In this document: one piece after another, positions 9,314 to 18,257 of the stretch | How positions within the stretch are numbered: position 1 is the stretch's first letter | How the letters are laid out: every line of letters starts with the position of its first letter | Assembly: GCF_036346855.1 (NCBI RefSeq) | Contig: NZ_CP107841.1 | Span: 10,544,001 to 10,608,000, forward strand | Reading direction: 5' to 3' | DNA from: Streptomyces europaeiscabiei | GTDB taxonomy: Bacteria > Actinomycetota > Actinomycetes > Streptomycetales > Streptomycetaceae | DNA length: 64,000 nt | Translations under genes and position numbers: made by a program | The notes under the pieces: model-generated | The model's input: only the letters and a program-made list of their open reading frames with translations | Databases searched by the model: none | Told to the model about the DNA's origin: nothing

Positions 9314-9907
9314 ATGCGTAAGCCCGGCAGTCGGATACTGGCCTGGGGATCGGCGTCGGTGTGGGTGATGGGGGCCGTGGTGGCATGTGGTCACCCGGAC
9401 TCGGCGGCGGACGACGCCTCCCGGGGCGCCTCGCAGGATTCCTCGGAGTACACCTCCGAGCTGCGGAAGAGCGACCTTCCCTGGAACGGCGGTCGCAGTC
9501 CCTACAACGCCGAGGTGAAACTCGACGACGGTCGCCGGGTGGCCATGTACTACCTGCGGAACAGAGGGCTCGTCGAGCAGCACTACAGTCCTCGCGCGAA
9601 GGCGTGGACCGAAGCGACGGTCATCCACCGCACCGAGGCCGACGCATGCCAGGGCATCGAGCTCCGGGCAATGGGCGGGACCGTCGCGGCGATCGCGGAC
9701 TTCGGCCCCTACTGCAACGACGGAGAACCCCCGGCGGAGTCCATCGCGGCCGTCGGCGTGGACAGCCTGACCAAGTGGGACATCAACGTCACGAAGGATT
9801 TCGACGGTTGGGAGCGGGCTACCGTCTCCGACGACGGGAGCGAGGTCGTCTTCAAGAGGAACACCACCCTGCGATGGAGCCGTGCCGACGGGTTTGACGA
9901 TCTGTAG
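9314..9907 (+). CDS. Lipoprotein, 197 aa
   Basis: The N-terminus MRKPGSRILAWGSASVW with VMGAVVACGHPD is a lipoprotein signal with the lipobox cysteine at about residue 25, so the protein should be anchored to the outer face of the membrane. The mature part is acidic and has cysteines in DACQGIEL and FGPYCNDGE that may pair. It contains strand-rich text (YNAEVKLDDGRRVAMYYL) and no enzyme motif. A GGGAG ribosome site lies about 10 bases before the ATG. Single gene; the next gene on the right reads towards it. Confidence 0.8.
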   Translation: MRKPGSRILAWGSASVWVMGAVVACGHPDSAADDASRGASQDSSEYTSELRKSDLPWNGGRSPYNAEVKLDDGRRVAMYYLRNRGLVEQHYSPRAKAWTEATVIHRTEADACQGIELRAMGGTVAAIADFGPYCNDGEPPAESIAAVGVDSLTKWDINVTKDFDGWERATVSDDGSEVVFKRNTTLRWSRADGFDDL

Positions 9908-10292
9908 CCGACGTTGGGCCCAGGGCCCCTGGTCGGCCGGTCGGCGTGGCGTGCGGTGCGGCAGGAACCCGGTGAACGGGCTCTTGGCCGTGAGGTAGCG
10001 CACCTTTCTGCTCACCCTGCCCAAGCGCTCTGGTGCGGGATGCCGCCGTAGTTGTGCTCGTGGCGCTGTTCACTCTGGCCGGAATGCCGTGGGGGCGCTG
10101 CATGTGCACGTTCGTGACGCCGAGGCCTTGATGTTGGTGCCCTCGGTGGGCCGTTGCTGTACGGGAGTGTGAGACCGGCGTCGACGGGTCAGTCCCCAGT
10201 GCCTACCGAACCAGGAACGTTTCACCTGGGCGTCCACCGGCTCGGACGCATGCCGTACACGCCGCCGGGACCCGGCCTGCGGATGTGTTGCG

Positions 10293-13274
10293 TCAGCGGG
10301 AGTGGCCGAGTTGGGTGAGGGCCAGGTCGAGCATGTCGGCGAAGAAGTCGGCCGCGGTGGTGTCGAGGCACAGAGGTGGCTTGATCTTGAGGATGTTGAG
10401 GTGGTCCCCGGTGGGCTGGACGATCACGCCGAGGTCGAGCATGCGGTCGCAGAGTTCGGCGGTCTCTTCCGTGGCGGGTTCCAGGCCGGCGCGGTCCCGG
10501 ACGAGTTCGAGTCCGAGGTAGAGGCCCGAGCCGTGGACGGCGCCGATGATGTCGTAGCGGTCACCCAGTGCTTCGAGCCGGCCTCTCAGATGCTCGCCGA
10601 CGCGCGCCGCGTTGCCTTGGAGATCCTCGTCGCGCAGGGCGTCCAGAACGGTGAGCCCCACCATGCTGGAGACGGGGCTGCCGCCGGTGGAGGAGAAGAA
10701 GTAGCCCTGGTCGCGGTACCGGTCCGCGACCGCCCGAGACGTGATGACGGCGCCGAGAGGGTGTCCGTTGCCCATGGCCTTGGCGACACAGACGACGTCG
10801 GGGACGACCTGCTGCTGCTCGAAGCCCCAGAACCAGTGTCCCAGGCGGCCGTATCCGACCTGGACCTCGTCGGCGACGGCCAGGCCGCCGTGACGCCGTA
10901 CCGCCGCGTACACCTGAGCGAGATAACCGTCGGGAAGGGCGACTCCTCCGGCGTTGCCGTAGAAGGTCTCGCCGATGAATGCTCCCGCCGGACGGCCGGC
11001 GGCGGCCAGTTCGTCGATCACCGCGACGGCCTCGGGTGCGTAACGCACGGCATCCGCCCCGCGGTGGCGGCCGCGGTAGGAGTTGGGCGAGTCCACGGTG
11101 TGCACCCAGCTGGGGCGGGTGGCCAGGGCGTTGGGGTTGTCCTGGAGCGAGGTGGAGACCGCGTCGGAGGCGTACGTCCAGCCGTGGTACGCCTCGCGCA
11201 GCGCGACGACGTCGTGCCTGCCGGAGGCTCCGATGGCCAGGCGAAGGCCCAGGTCCACCGCCTCCGAACCGGAGTTGACGAGGAACACCGTGTCCAGAGG
11301 ATCGGGGAGAAGGGCGGCGAGGCGTTCGGTGAACTCCACCACGGAGGCGTAGTGGAAACGCGAGTTGGTGTTGAGACGCCGCAACTGCCGGGAGACCGCC
11401 TGCTCGACGCGGGGGTGGGCGTGGCCCAACGGGGTGACGTTGTTGACGATGTCGAGGTACGACCGGCCGTCGGTGGACAGGAGATGGTGACGCCAGCCAC
11501 GTTCGATGCGAGGAGGGTCGGCGTAGTAGTGCTCCTGCACGGTGGCGAACGCGGCGTCACGCCGGTCGAGCAGGTCCCTCTCGCGCGTACGGTCGTAGGC
11601 GGCCGGGAGGCCGAGGAGCGGGGCGGGGTCGGCGGTGAGCGCGAGCCAGCCGGCTGCGTACTCGGGGCGGACCAGGCGTGGCGCGGCGGGGCTGTCGGCG
11701 GCGCGCAGGGCAACGTGGACCGAGGCGCCGGGGCTGAGGTGGGTGATGTCGTCTCCCGCCCGCACCGTCGCACCGGTGGTGACCACGGGCTGGATCGCGC
11801 GGGGAAAGGTCAGCGACAGCGTGTGCGTGCCGTAGGTGAGTTCCACGTGGCCCGGCGCCGCAGCGAGGACCTTTCCCGCGGCGGGCATCTGCACCACGGC
11901 ATACCGGCCGAGCCAGAGGTCCATTCCGGTGGGCACCGTGGCCGTGGACACCGCCGACAGCGCCGATGTCCGAGTGAGTCGCGCACGGGCGTACCGGGTG
12001 GCGACGGCGGCCGCTCCGTCGGCCAGCGCGGAGGTCACCAGCCGGTCCTCGGTGCCGGCGTCCATCCAGGCTCCGTGGTCCATGGAATCGGCGTCGGTGG
12101 ACAGGTCGAGGAGGGTGATGTCGTCGGCGACGAGGTCCCGCAGGAGCGGGCGCACCGGCGCATCGGTCCGGGCAGTGCGGGCAGTGCGGGCAGGCGACGC
12201 GTCGGCCGTGCCGGTCGCGTCACTGATGAGGCGGGTCATCACGGGCAGGGGCAGCCAGGTGGCCTGTTCGAAGACGCGCCATTCGCGGTCGAGCGCGGCC
12301 CTGGCATAGGCGTTGTCCCCGTCGACGGCGGCCTGGTGCCGCCCGCTGGCCACCAGGACTGCGGCGCGCAGGACCACGAGCGGCCACACCGCCTCGGCTT
12401 CCTCGGGTGAGAGCGGCCGCACGGCGTGGAAGGCGCGGACGGCCGGCAGCACGTGGTGAGGCTCGATACCGTCGTGGTGGAGTATCGAGGACAGTGACAC
12501 GGCGAGTTCGCCGACCGCCCAGCTCGTGGTCACGTCACCGAAGTCGATGACCCCGTCCGGCATGGGCGGACGGCTGTCGGGGCAGCGGATCAGGTTGTCG
12601 TCGGTGAGGTCCAGGTGCACGGCCTGCGACGGCAGCGCGGCGGCGAGCTTCTGGACATGCGCCCAGGCTTCGGCGGTCGATGTCTGGACGGCGGTGCGCC
12701 GGTCGGGTTCGTCGATGTGCCCGGCGAGCTTGGCGACGACACGATCGGCGTGCTGCGGGTCCCACTGGAGTACGCGGTCGAGGCCCGGGTGCCGGAAGTC
12801 GCGCAGGGCGGTGCTGACCTTTCCGGCGATCGTGCCCATGCCCGCCACGGTGCCGGGGGACAGGTGCCGTGGTCCTGAGAGCGTGCCGCCGGGCAGGTAG
12901 CGCAGCAGGCGTGCGACGGCGGGACCGCTCTCGGTGTCCACCGTCGTGCGCCGCGGGGAGCCGTCGGGGCTGCGCAGGACCGTGGCGACGCGCAGTTCCG
13001 GACGGGCCGAGGCGATCAGGTCTGCTGCCGCGTCCTGGGCTTCGATCTCCACCGTGTCGAAGGCGGGGTTGGCGATCTTCAGAATCGTCGCGGGCGTCCC
13101 GTCGTCGGCGTGCAGCAGGAAGTTGGCGTCCTGCTGGCTGCCCAGCGCCTGCGCGCGAGCGGTGATGCCGAGGTGTTCGGCGGCGATGAGCTCAGCCTCG
13201 GCCGCCGTCGTGCGGGGCGCGGGAAGGGCGCCCTCGGTGAAGAAGTCGATCGTGCGGTACTCGTCGGGCAGCAT
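10293..13274 (-). CDS. Kinase / barrel / class-III aminotransferase fusion enzyme
   Basis: A 993-residue multidomain protein. Residues about 30-370 form an aminoglycoside-phosphotransferase-like kinase with VHLDLTDDNLI (catalytic loop, near 217) and VIDFGDV (metal site, near 243). The middle (about 490-590) has beta-rich text like a peptidase-M23/lipoyl-type barrel (MPAAGKVLAAAPGHVELTYG). The C-terminal 430 residues are a class-III PLP enzyme: HYASVVEFTERLA, NSGSEAVDLGLRLA, VADEVQVGYGRLG, and the PLP lysine in VAKAMGNGHPLG (near 829). The fold combination matches the hydroxylysine kinase and phospholyase pair of animals, which are linked in some bacteria; the likely chemistry is phosphorylation of an amino alcohol or hydroxy amino acid, then elimination of phosphate. 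It follows an Lrp gene by 50 bases in the same direction. Confidence 0.85.
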   Translation of the reverse strand: MLPDEYRTIDFFTEGALPAPRTTAAEAELIAAEHLGITARAQALGSQQDANFLLHADDGTPATILKIANPAFDTVEIEAQDAAADLIASARPELRVATVLRSPDGSPRRTTVDTESGPAVARLLRYLPGGTLSGPRHLSPGTVAGMGTIAGKVSTALRDFRHPGLDRVLQWDPQHADRVVAKLAGHIDEPDRRTAVQTSTAEAWAHVQKLAAALPSQAVHLDLTDDNLIRCPDSRPPMPDGVIDFGDVTTSWAVGELAVSLSSILHHDGIEPHHVLPAVRAFHAVRPLSPEEAEAVWPLVVLRAAVLVASGRHQAAVDGDNAYARAALDREWRVFEQATWLPLPVMTRLISDATGTADASPARTARTARTDAPVRPLLRDLVADDITLLDLSTDADSMDHGAWMDAGTEDRLVTSALADGAAAVATRYARARLTRTSALSAVSTATVPTGMDLWLGRYAVVQMPAAGKVLAAAPGHVELTYGTHTLSLTFPRAIQPVVTTGATVRAGDDITHLSPGASVHVALRAADSPAAPRLVRPEYAAGWLALTADPAPLLGLPAAYDRTRERDLLDRRDAAFATVQEHYYADPPRIERGWRHHLLSTDGRSYLDIVNNVTPLGHAHPRVEQAVSRQLRRLNTNSRFHYASVVEFTERLAALLPDPLDTVFLVNSGSEAVDLGLRLAIGASGRHDVVALREAYHGWTYASDAVSTSLQDNPNALATRPSWVHTVDSPNSYRGRHRGADAVRYAPEAVAVIDELAAAGRPAGAFIGETFYGNAGGVALPDGYLAQVYAAVRRHGGLAVADEVQVGYGRLGHWFWGFEQQQVVPDVVCVAKAMGNGHPLGAVITSRAVADRYRDQGYFFSSTGGSPVSSMVGLTVLDALRDEDLQGNAARVGEHLRGRLEALGDRYDIIGAVHGSGLYLGLELVRDRAGLEPATEETAELCDRMLDLGVIVQPTGDHLNILKIKPPLCLDTTAADFFADMLDLALTQLGHSR

Positions 13275-13324
13275 GCGGGTTCCTCGGTTGGTACGGGCAG
13301 GCAGGGCTCGGACGCTCGGATGCC

Positions 13325-13765
13325 TCAGTCGACGTGCCACAGGAAGCGGTGCGTGTGAATCGCGAAGTAGGGGAAGTTCTCCACGGATGCGACCCCCTCG
13401 ACGGGCCGCACGACATCGTTGATGAAGTCCAGAAGATCCCGAGGCTGAGGGCACACCACCTCCACGAACAGATCGAAGCCGCCGGCCGTCAGGACCGTGT
13501 ACACGACCTCGTCGTGCCGGGACAGTTCATCGGCGACCGCCCGGGGATCACCGTCGATGCGCAGGCCCAGCAGCGCCATTGTCTGCTGGCCCATGGTCAT
13601 CGGGTCGGTCACTCCGACGACCTGTACCGCATGGGTGTCGATCAGCCGCTGCAGCCGGTGCCTCGCGGCCGAGGGTGACAACCCCACCTTCGGACCCAGA
13701 TCGGCGTAAGGGATCCGGCCGTCGACCTGCAGCTCCCGCAGGATGGCCCGGTCGATGTCGTCCAT
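13325..13765 (-). CDS. Lrp/AsnC-family transcriptional regulator
   Basis: A 146-residue regulator starting MDDIDRAILRELQVDGRIPY, with the winged helix-turn-helix (LGPKVGLSPSAARHRLQRL) in residues 1-60 and the RAM effector-binding domain in 70-140 (VVYTVLTAGGFDLFVEVVC). Lrp proteins bind amino acids and control nearby amino acid genes. It precedes the kinase-aminotransferase fusion gene, reads the same way and is probably cotranscribed, so it should sense the substrate or product of that enzyme. Its own upstream region carries repeated TCAAG/CTTGA half-sites. Confidence 0.92.
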   Translation of the reverse strand: MDDIDRAILRELQVDGRIPYADLGPKVGLSPSAARHRLQRLIDTHAVQVVGVTDPMTMGQQTMALLGLRIDGDPRAVADELSRHDEVVYTVLTAGGFDLFVEVVCPQPRDLLDFINDVVRPVEGVASVENFPYFAIHTHRFLWHVD

Positions 13766-13810
13766 GAGGCACCTCTCCCTCCTGCGTGAACGGCAGGCAC
13801 CGTGCTCGTT

Positions 13811-13846
13811 TCAAGCACCATGACGGATAAATGTGCTTGATTCAAG
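13811..13846. promoter_or_regulatory. Putative Lrp-type operator
   Basis: TCAAGCAC at 13811-13818 is inverted as GTGCTTGA at 13833-13840, and the second arm overlaps a further palindrome CTTGATTCAAG (13836-13846). It lies 46-81 bases upstream of the Lrp start, a typical spot for autoregulation. The low-GC character stands out from the surroundings. Confidence 0.55.
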
Positions 13847-14151
13847 TGTGATGACGATGGAATCTAGCGTATGCGCGGCTTCTGAATCGGCTGCCCCGCC
13901 TTCAATCTCTGCGAAGTGTCAGGAGCAGGCAGTTGGACCGTCTTCCGTTCCCGACTCGTCCGCGACCGCGCTCGCCCCTCTGTTGTCGAGACAGTGACCG
14001 GAGGGACGGCCGGTGGCCACGGCCACCCCGGTGACCGGGCCCTGAGCGATCCGCTCGACATCAGTCGCATAGGCTGGTTCCTTGTCGCCGGTAAGGAGAC
14101 GCAGGTTGCGGCAGCGTGTGCGCTCGCCGTCCGTCCGAGGAAGGCGTTCGC

Positions 14152-14835
14152 GTGGCAGTTGCTGGGGGGCGGTCGCCGAAGCGGCTCCAGCGGGGAACCC
14201 TTTCCCAGGGGCTCATCGTGGAGACCGCGCTGCGGATCCTCGACGAGGACGGGCCGGACGCGCTGACCTTCCAGCGGCTCGGCAAGGAGCTGTCCTCCTC
14301 CGCGACCGCGGTCTACCGGTACTTCGCGAGTCGCGACCACATCATGGTGGCCGTCGCGGATGAGCTGGACAGGATCTCCCTGGAGGGGTACGAGCCGCAC
14401 GAGTCGTGGGCCGAGTCGCTGCGGGACCTGGCAGTCCGTGCCTGGGACACCGCGCTGGACCACCCGGCGGCAGCCGCGCTCTGCATGGGGAGAGTCACCC
14501 GGGGCGTTCACGAGCTGCGTGCCGTCGACGCCTGCCTGGAAGCGTTCCACCGCGGCGGCTGGCGCGGCCGGGCGGCCGTCCTGTACTACCAGGCGTTCTC
14601 GAACTTCCTCCTCGCCGTCGCGAGCAACAACGCCTGGCGACTCGTCAACCAGCGGTTCGGCGCGGAGACGAACTGGGTGCAGGAGTACCAGCCGGCGGAT
14701 CCTGACGCGTACCCCTACGCCGAGGCGGCGAAGGAGCACCTGCGCAGCATCGACATGACCGACGTCTTCCACCGGCAGATCGACATCGTCCTCGCGGCCC
14801 TTGAGGCAGAAGCGGCGGCGCTCCCGCGCGACTGA
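14152..14835 (+). CDS. TetR-family transcriptional regulator
   Basis: About 227 residues. The N-terminal helix-turn-helix reads ALRILDEDGPDALTFQRLGKE followed by SSSATAVYRYFASRDHIMVA, a textbook TetR DNA-binding domain; the rest is a helical ligand-binding and dimer domain (ALCMGRVTRGVHELRAVDAC). I prefer the GTG at 14152, about 7 bases after GAGGAAGG; an ATG at 14116 in the same frame is possible. It lies immediately upstream of the ABC importer operon on the same strand, making it the likely controller of that operon. Confidence 0.88.
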   Translation: MAVAGGRSPKRLQRGTLSQGLIVETALRILDEDGPDALTFQRLGKELSSSATAVYRYFASRDHIMVAVADELDRISLEGYEPHESWAESLRDLAVRAWDTALDHPAAAALCMGRVTRGVHELRAVDACLEAFHRGGWRGRAAVLYYQAFSNFLLAVASNNAWRLVNQRFGAETNWVQEYQPADPDAYPYAEAAKEHLRSIDMTDVFHRQIDIVLAALEAEAAALPRD

Positions 14836-14899
14836 CGCGCGACGCTCCCGCGGGACTGACACGCGTCTGTCTTCGCGGCCATCACCCAGTAGCGATCGC

Positions 14900-14917
14900 G
14901 CCGCCGAAATCGGCGGC
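14900..14917 (+). terminator. Hairpin after the TetR gene
   Basis: GCCGCCGA at 14900-14907 and TCGGCGGC at 14910-14917 form an 8-bp stem with a two-base loop, 65 bases after the TetR stop. No T-run, so it is a weak terminator candidate. Confidence 0.4.
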
Positions 14918-14936
14918 AGGACTGGCACGCGCAAAG

Positions 14937-14950
14937 ATAGTTAACGCTAT
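14937..14950. promoter_or_regulatory. Possible operator/promoter of the importer operon
   Basis: An AT-rich island, ATAGTTAACGCTAT, with 4-bp inverted arms (ATAG/CTAT) followed directly by TTGACT, lies about 175 bases before the substrate-binding protein gene. It is the only AT-rich patch in the gap and a plausible TetR site and -35 region, but weakly supported. Confidence 0.3.
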
Positions 14951-15123
14951 TGACTACGCCGTTCACTTGGCGGCATCCTCTCCACACCGAGTGCTCCACG
15001 GCTCGTTCACATGCGGCGTCCAACGAGCGCCGCGCGCACCGCCTCCGCCCCGAACTGCTCGCGCTCGTCCCGCCCGATCCCGCGCGACCTGCGCAGAGCG
15101 CGACATCCTCTCCAGGAGCACCC

Positions 15124-16704
15124 ATGCGCCAGACCCGTACCCGCGCGGTCCCCGTGACCGCAGCCGTCGCCATGACGGCCGTACTCGCCGGCTGTACCAC
15201 CACGGGATCGACGTCCGGAGACCCGAGCGGCGGCGGTGCCGCCGCGGCGGCGAGGATCCGGACGACGATCGACGTACCGGCGGGCTTCGACCCGGCCAAG
15301 GCCCTGTCCCTGCCGGACTACCAGCTCGCCCGGAACAGTTACGACACCCTCGTGCGCAAGGACGACGGCGGGCTCGTCGGCGGGCTCGCCACCAAGTGGA
15401 AGAACACACCGACGTCGGCCACGTTCACCCTGCGCGCCGACGCGACCTGCGCCGACGGGACGCCGATCACGCCGACGGTCGTCAAGGGCTCCCTGGACCG
15501 CTACATCGACCCGAAGACGGCGGCGCCCGATCTCCCCACGGTCTTCGGCCCCGGCAACAAGGTGAAAGTGACCGCCGACGACGCGGCGCGCACGGTGAAG
15601 ATCACGCTCACCAGGCCGTGGGGCGACATGGTCACCGGCCTGTCGGTCGCCAGCACGGGCATCGTCTGCCCGGCGGGACTCAAGGACCTCAAAGCCCTGG
15701 CCGCCGGTAAGGCCAAGGGCTCCCAGTCCGGCCCGTACCTTCTTGAGAAGTCCCAGTCCGGCGTCTCGTACTCCTACACGCTTCGCCCGGAGTACAAGGC
15801 ATGGCCGGCCTGGCGCACGAAGATCTCCGGCAAGGTCGCCTCGACGCTGGAGTACCTCGTCTCGCCCGACCCCACGGCGACCGGCAATCTCGTGACGAGC
15901 GGCCAGCTGGACATCGGCAAGATCGACGCCTCCGGCATCCCGCGCTTCGACGGCGTGGGCGGCCACAGTGTGAGCATCAGCCGGTTCTCCGACTTCTACC
16001 TGCTCTTCAACGAACGACCCGGCACGGTCTTCGCGGACGTCGCCGCCCGCCGGGCCGTCGCCCAGGCCGTCGACCGCGCCGCCTTCACCAAGGTCGTCTC
16101 GAAGGACACGGGTGAGCCGTCGACGATGTTCGTGCAGAAGGGCGTCCCCTGCAACGACCCCGGCACCTCCTTCCTCGTACCGAAGGACAAGGCCGCGGCG
16201 GCCGGCGTGCTCAAGGGCAAGAAGATTCGCCTCGTCGGCCCCCAGGTCGTCGGGCCGGCCGACGCCGGAAACCAGTACATACAGGAGGCGCTGCGGGCCG
16301 CGGGCGCGGACGTCACCCTCGCCAACGTCGACGTCGGGGCCTGGGTCGGGACCGTGTTCGGCAAGCCCGACGCCTGGGACCTCACGGTCTTCGCCGACCT
16401 CAACTTCCTCGGCAGCCTCGCCAACCCGCTCGCCCACTTCGTGGGCGCGACCGTTCCCGAAGGCGGCGGCAACCTCGGCGCGGTGAAGAACCCCGCAGTG
16501 AACAAGGCCTTCGCCCAGGGTTCCGAGGCGACGACCGAAGAGGCCCGCTGCGCCGCGTACCAGAAGGCCGCCAAGGCCCTGATCTCGCAGGCGGACGCGG
16601 TGCCGCTGGTCAACGACCCGTTCATCTACGCACTGCGCAAGGGATTCAGCGCACAGATGCTCGGCGGCTCGCTCGACGACCCCATCCTGCGCGTCACCGG
16701 CTGA
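15124..16704 (+). CDS. ABC transporter substrate-binding lipoprotein (peptide/nickel class)
   Basis: A 526-residue extracellular solute-binding protein of the SBP_bac_5 class. The N-terminus has a lipoprotein signal (VTAAVAMTAVLAGCTTTG) with the lipid-modified cysteine near residue 24. The mature protein shows the usual family order: FDPAKALSLPDYQLARNSYD near the start, TFTLRADATCADGTPIT, the hinge region, and a C-terminal AALISQADAVPLVNDP-like segment. It should capture peptides or a similar amide ligand and deliver it to the permeases encoded downstream. A CCAGGAG ribosome site precedes the ATG at 15124. First structural gene of the importer operon. Confidence 0.92.
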   Translation: MRQTRTRAVPVTAAVAMTAVLAGCTTTGSTSGDPSGGGAAAAARIRTTIDVPAGFDPAKALSLPDYQLARNSYDTLVRKDDGGLVGGLATKWKNTPTSATFTLRADATCADGTPITPTVVKGSLDRYIDPKTAAPDLPTVFGPGNKVKVTADDAARTVKITLTRPWGDMVTGLSVASTGIVCPAGLKDLKALAAGKAKGSQSGPYLLEKSQSGVSYSYTLRPEYKAWPAWRTKISGKVASTLEYLVSPDPTATGNLVTSGQLDIGKIDASGIPRFDGVGGHSVSISRFSDFYLLFNERPGTVFADVAARRAVAQAVDRAAFTKVVSKDTGEPSTMFVQKGVPCNDPGTSFLVPKDKAAAAGVLKGKKIRLVGPQVVGPADAGNQYIQEALRAAGADVTLANVDVGAWVGTVFGKPDAWDLTVFADLNFLGSLANPLAHFVGATVPEGGGNLGAVKNPAVNKAFAQGSEATTEEARCAAYQKAAKALISQADAVPLVNDPFIYALRKGFSAQMLGGSLDDPILRVTG

Positions 16705-16829
16705 CGGACGGGCCGCCCGCACACGGCGGAGACCCACGTGTGCCGGACCGGCCGTCCGGCACACGGAATCCCCGCGCCGCCCCGGCGCCCCGCACCGAGC
16801 CCCTTGCACTTTCTGACAGGAGCCCCCTG

Positions 16830-18257
16830 GTGATCGACCCTTTCAGCACCGCCCAGCAGATCGCCGACCTCGTACGCACCAAAGAGGTCAGCCCGGTGGA
16901 GGTGGCCGAGACCTACCTCGACCGCATCGAGCGGATCAACCCCGCCGTCAACGCCGTCGTCTGGCTCGACGCCGACGCCGTGCGCGCGGCGGCCGTCCGG
17001 GCGGAGCAGGCGGTGCTGCGCGGCGATCCGCTCGGCCCGTTGCACGGCGTCCCCGTCCCCATCAAGGACCTCAGCTCCCTCGCGGGACAACCCAACACGA
17101 TGTCCTCACTGGCGATCCGGGACACCCCGCAGACCGTCACGGACCCCGACGTCCAGCTCCTCCTCGACGCCGGCGCGATCCCCCTCGGCCGGACGAACTC
17201 GCCGGAGTTCGGCGCTCTGACCGTCTCCGAGAACGCCCGGCACGGCAAGACACGCAACCCGTGGAACCTGGCACACACCTCCGGCGGGTCGAGCGGCGGC
17301 GCGTCGGCGGCCGTCGCGGCCGGGCTCGCCCCGGTGGCGCACGCCGGCGACGGCGGCGGATCGATCCGGGTCCCGGCGTCCGTCACCGGCCTCGTGGGCC
17401 TCAAGCCGAGCCGGGGACGCGTGCCCGAGTTCGTCCGGGGCTGGGAACACTCGACGACCTCAGGAGCGATCACCCGCACCGTGCGCGACGCGGCCCTCAT
17501 GCTCGACGTCATGGGCCGTGCCGACCGGCTCGCCTGGTACAGCGCGCCCGAACCGGACCGCCCGTACATCGAGGAGGTCGGCGCCGATCCCGGGCGGCTG
17601 CGGATCGGCCTGCTCCTCGACGCGCCGACCGGGCTGCCGGTCGACGAGGAGTGCCGAACGGCGGCGCTGACGGCCGCACAGGCACTGCGCGACCTGGGAC
17701 ACGACGTCGTCGAGGCACGCCCGAAGATGTTCTCGTACGAGGCGATCATGGGCTTCACCTGGACGATCATCAGTGCCTCCACCTACGCAATCGAGGTCGA
17801 CGATCCCGACGCGGTGGACCCCTACATCCGGCGCCGCCGGGAAACCGCCCTTGAGGCCACCGCGGGCGACTACGCCCGGACGGCCGCGCTCCTGCAGGCC
17901 GAGTCGCGCGGCGTGGTCGCCCAGTGGGGCAGGGACTTCGACGTTCTCCTCACCCCGACCACGGCGGTCGTGGCGCCGCCGGTCGGCCCCGTGTACGAGG
18001 AGGCGAACGCCGACCCGGACGGCCCGCGGGCCACCGAGACCCGGATGGTCTCGTTCACCGCGTTCGTCAACATCGCGGGACTGCCCGCCATCTCGCTGCC
18101 CGTCCACACGACCGCGGACGGACTGCCGGTCGGCGCGCAGCTCATCGGCGCGCCCTACGACGAGGCGACGCTGCTGCGCCTGTCCGCCCAGCTCGAACCG
18201 CGGTTCCGCTGGCACGAGCGGCACCCGGACGACGCGGCACTCGCGGGGGCGCTGTGA
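16830..18257 (+). CDS. Amidase (amidase-signature family)
   Basis: A 475-residue amidase. It has the signature-family catalytic triad region: lysine in GVPVPIKDLSSLAGQ, the Gly/Ser-rich segment HTSGGSSGGASAAVAAGLAP, and GGGSIRVPASVTGLVGLKPS. The family hydrolyses amide bonds in the cytoplasm by a Ser-cisSer-Lys mechanism. I chose the GTG at 16830 because ACAGGAG lies just before it and family proteins begin about here. Its position between the binding protein and the permease genes, with the stop overlapping the next start (GTGA), argues that it acts on the imported substrate. Confidence 0.92.
   Translation: MIDPFSTAQQIADLVRTKEVSPVEVAETYLDRIERINPAVNAVVWLDADAVRAAAVRAEQAVLRGDPLGPLHGVPVPIKDLSSLAGQPNTMSSLAIRDTPQTVTDPDVQLLLDAGAIPLGRTNSPEFGALTVSENARHGKTRNPWNLAHTSGGSSGGASAAVAAGLAPVAHAGDGGGSIRVPASVTGLVGLKPSRGRVPEFVRGWEHSTTSGAITRTVRDAALMLDVMGRADRLAWYSAPEPDRPYIEEVGADPGRLRIGLLLDAPTGLPVDEECRTAALTAAQALRDLGHDVVEARPKMFSYEAIMGFTWTIISASTYAIEVDDPDAVDPYIRRRRETALEATAGDYARTAALLQAESRGVVAQWGRDFDVLLTPTTAVVAPPVGPVYEEANADPDGPRATETRMVSFTAFVNIAGLPAISLPVHTTADGLPVGAQLIGAPYDEATLLRLSAQLEPRFRWHERHPDDAALAGAL

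Noticed and set aside
7408..9321. A 637-codon plus-strand frame
   Set aside because: It overlaps the secreted-protein gene with a clear signal peptide in another frame; Arg/Pro-rich composition is typical of a shadow frame.
10302..12410. A 702-codon frame antisense to the kinase-aminotransferase gene
   Set aside because: Composition is Gly/Val/Asp-rich antisense text; the other strand has clear catalytic motifs.
15007..16809. A 600-codon frame antisense to the binding-protein gene
   Set aside because: Mirror frame; the plus strand has a lipobox and family motifs.
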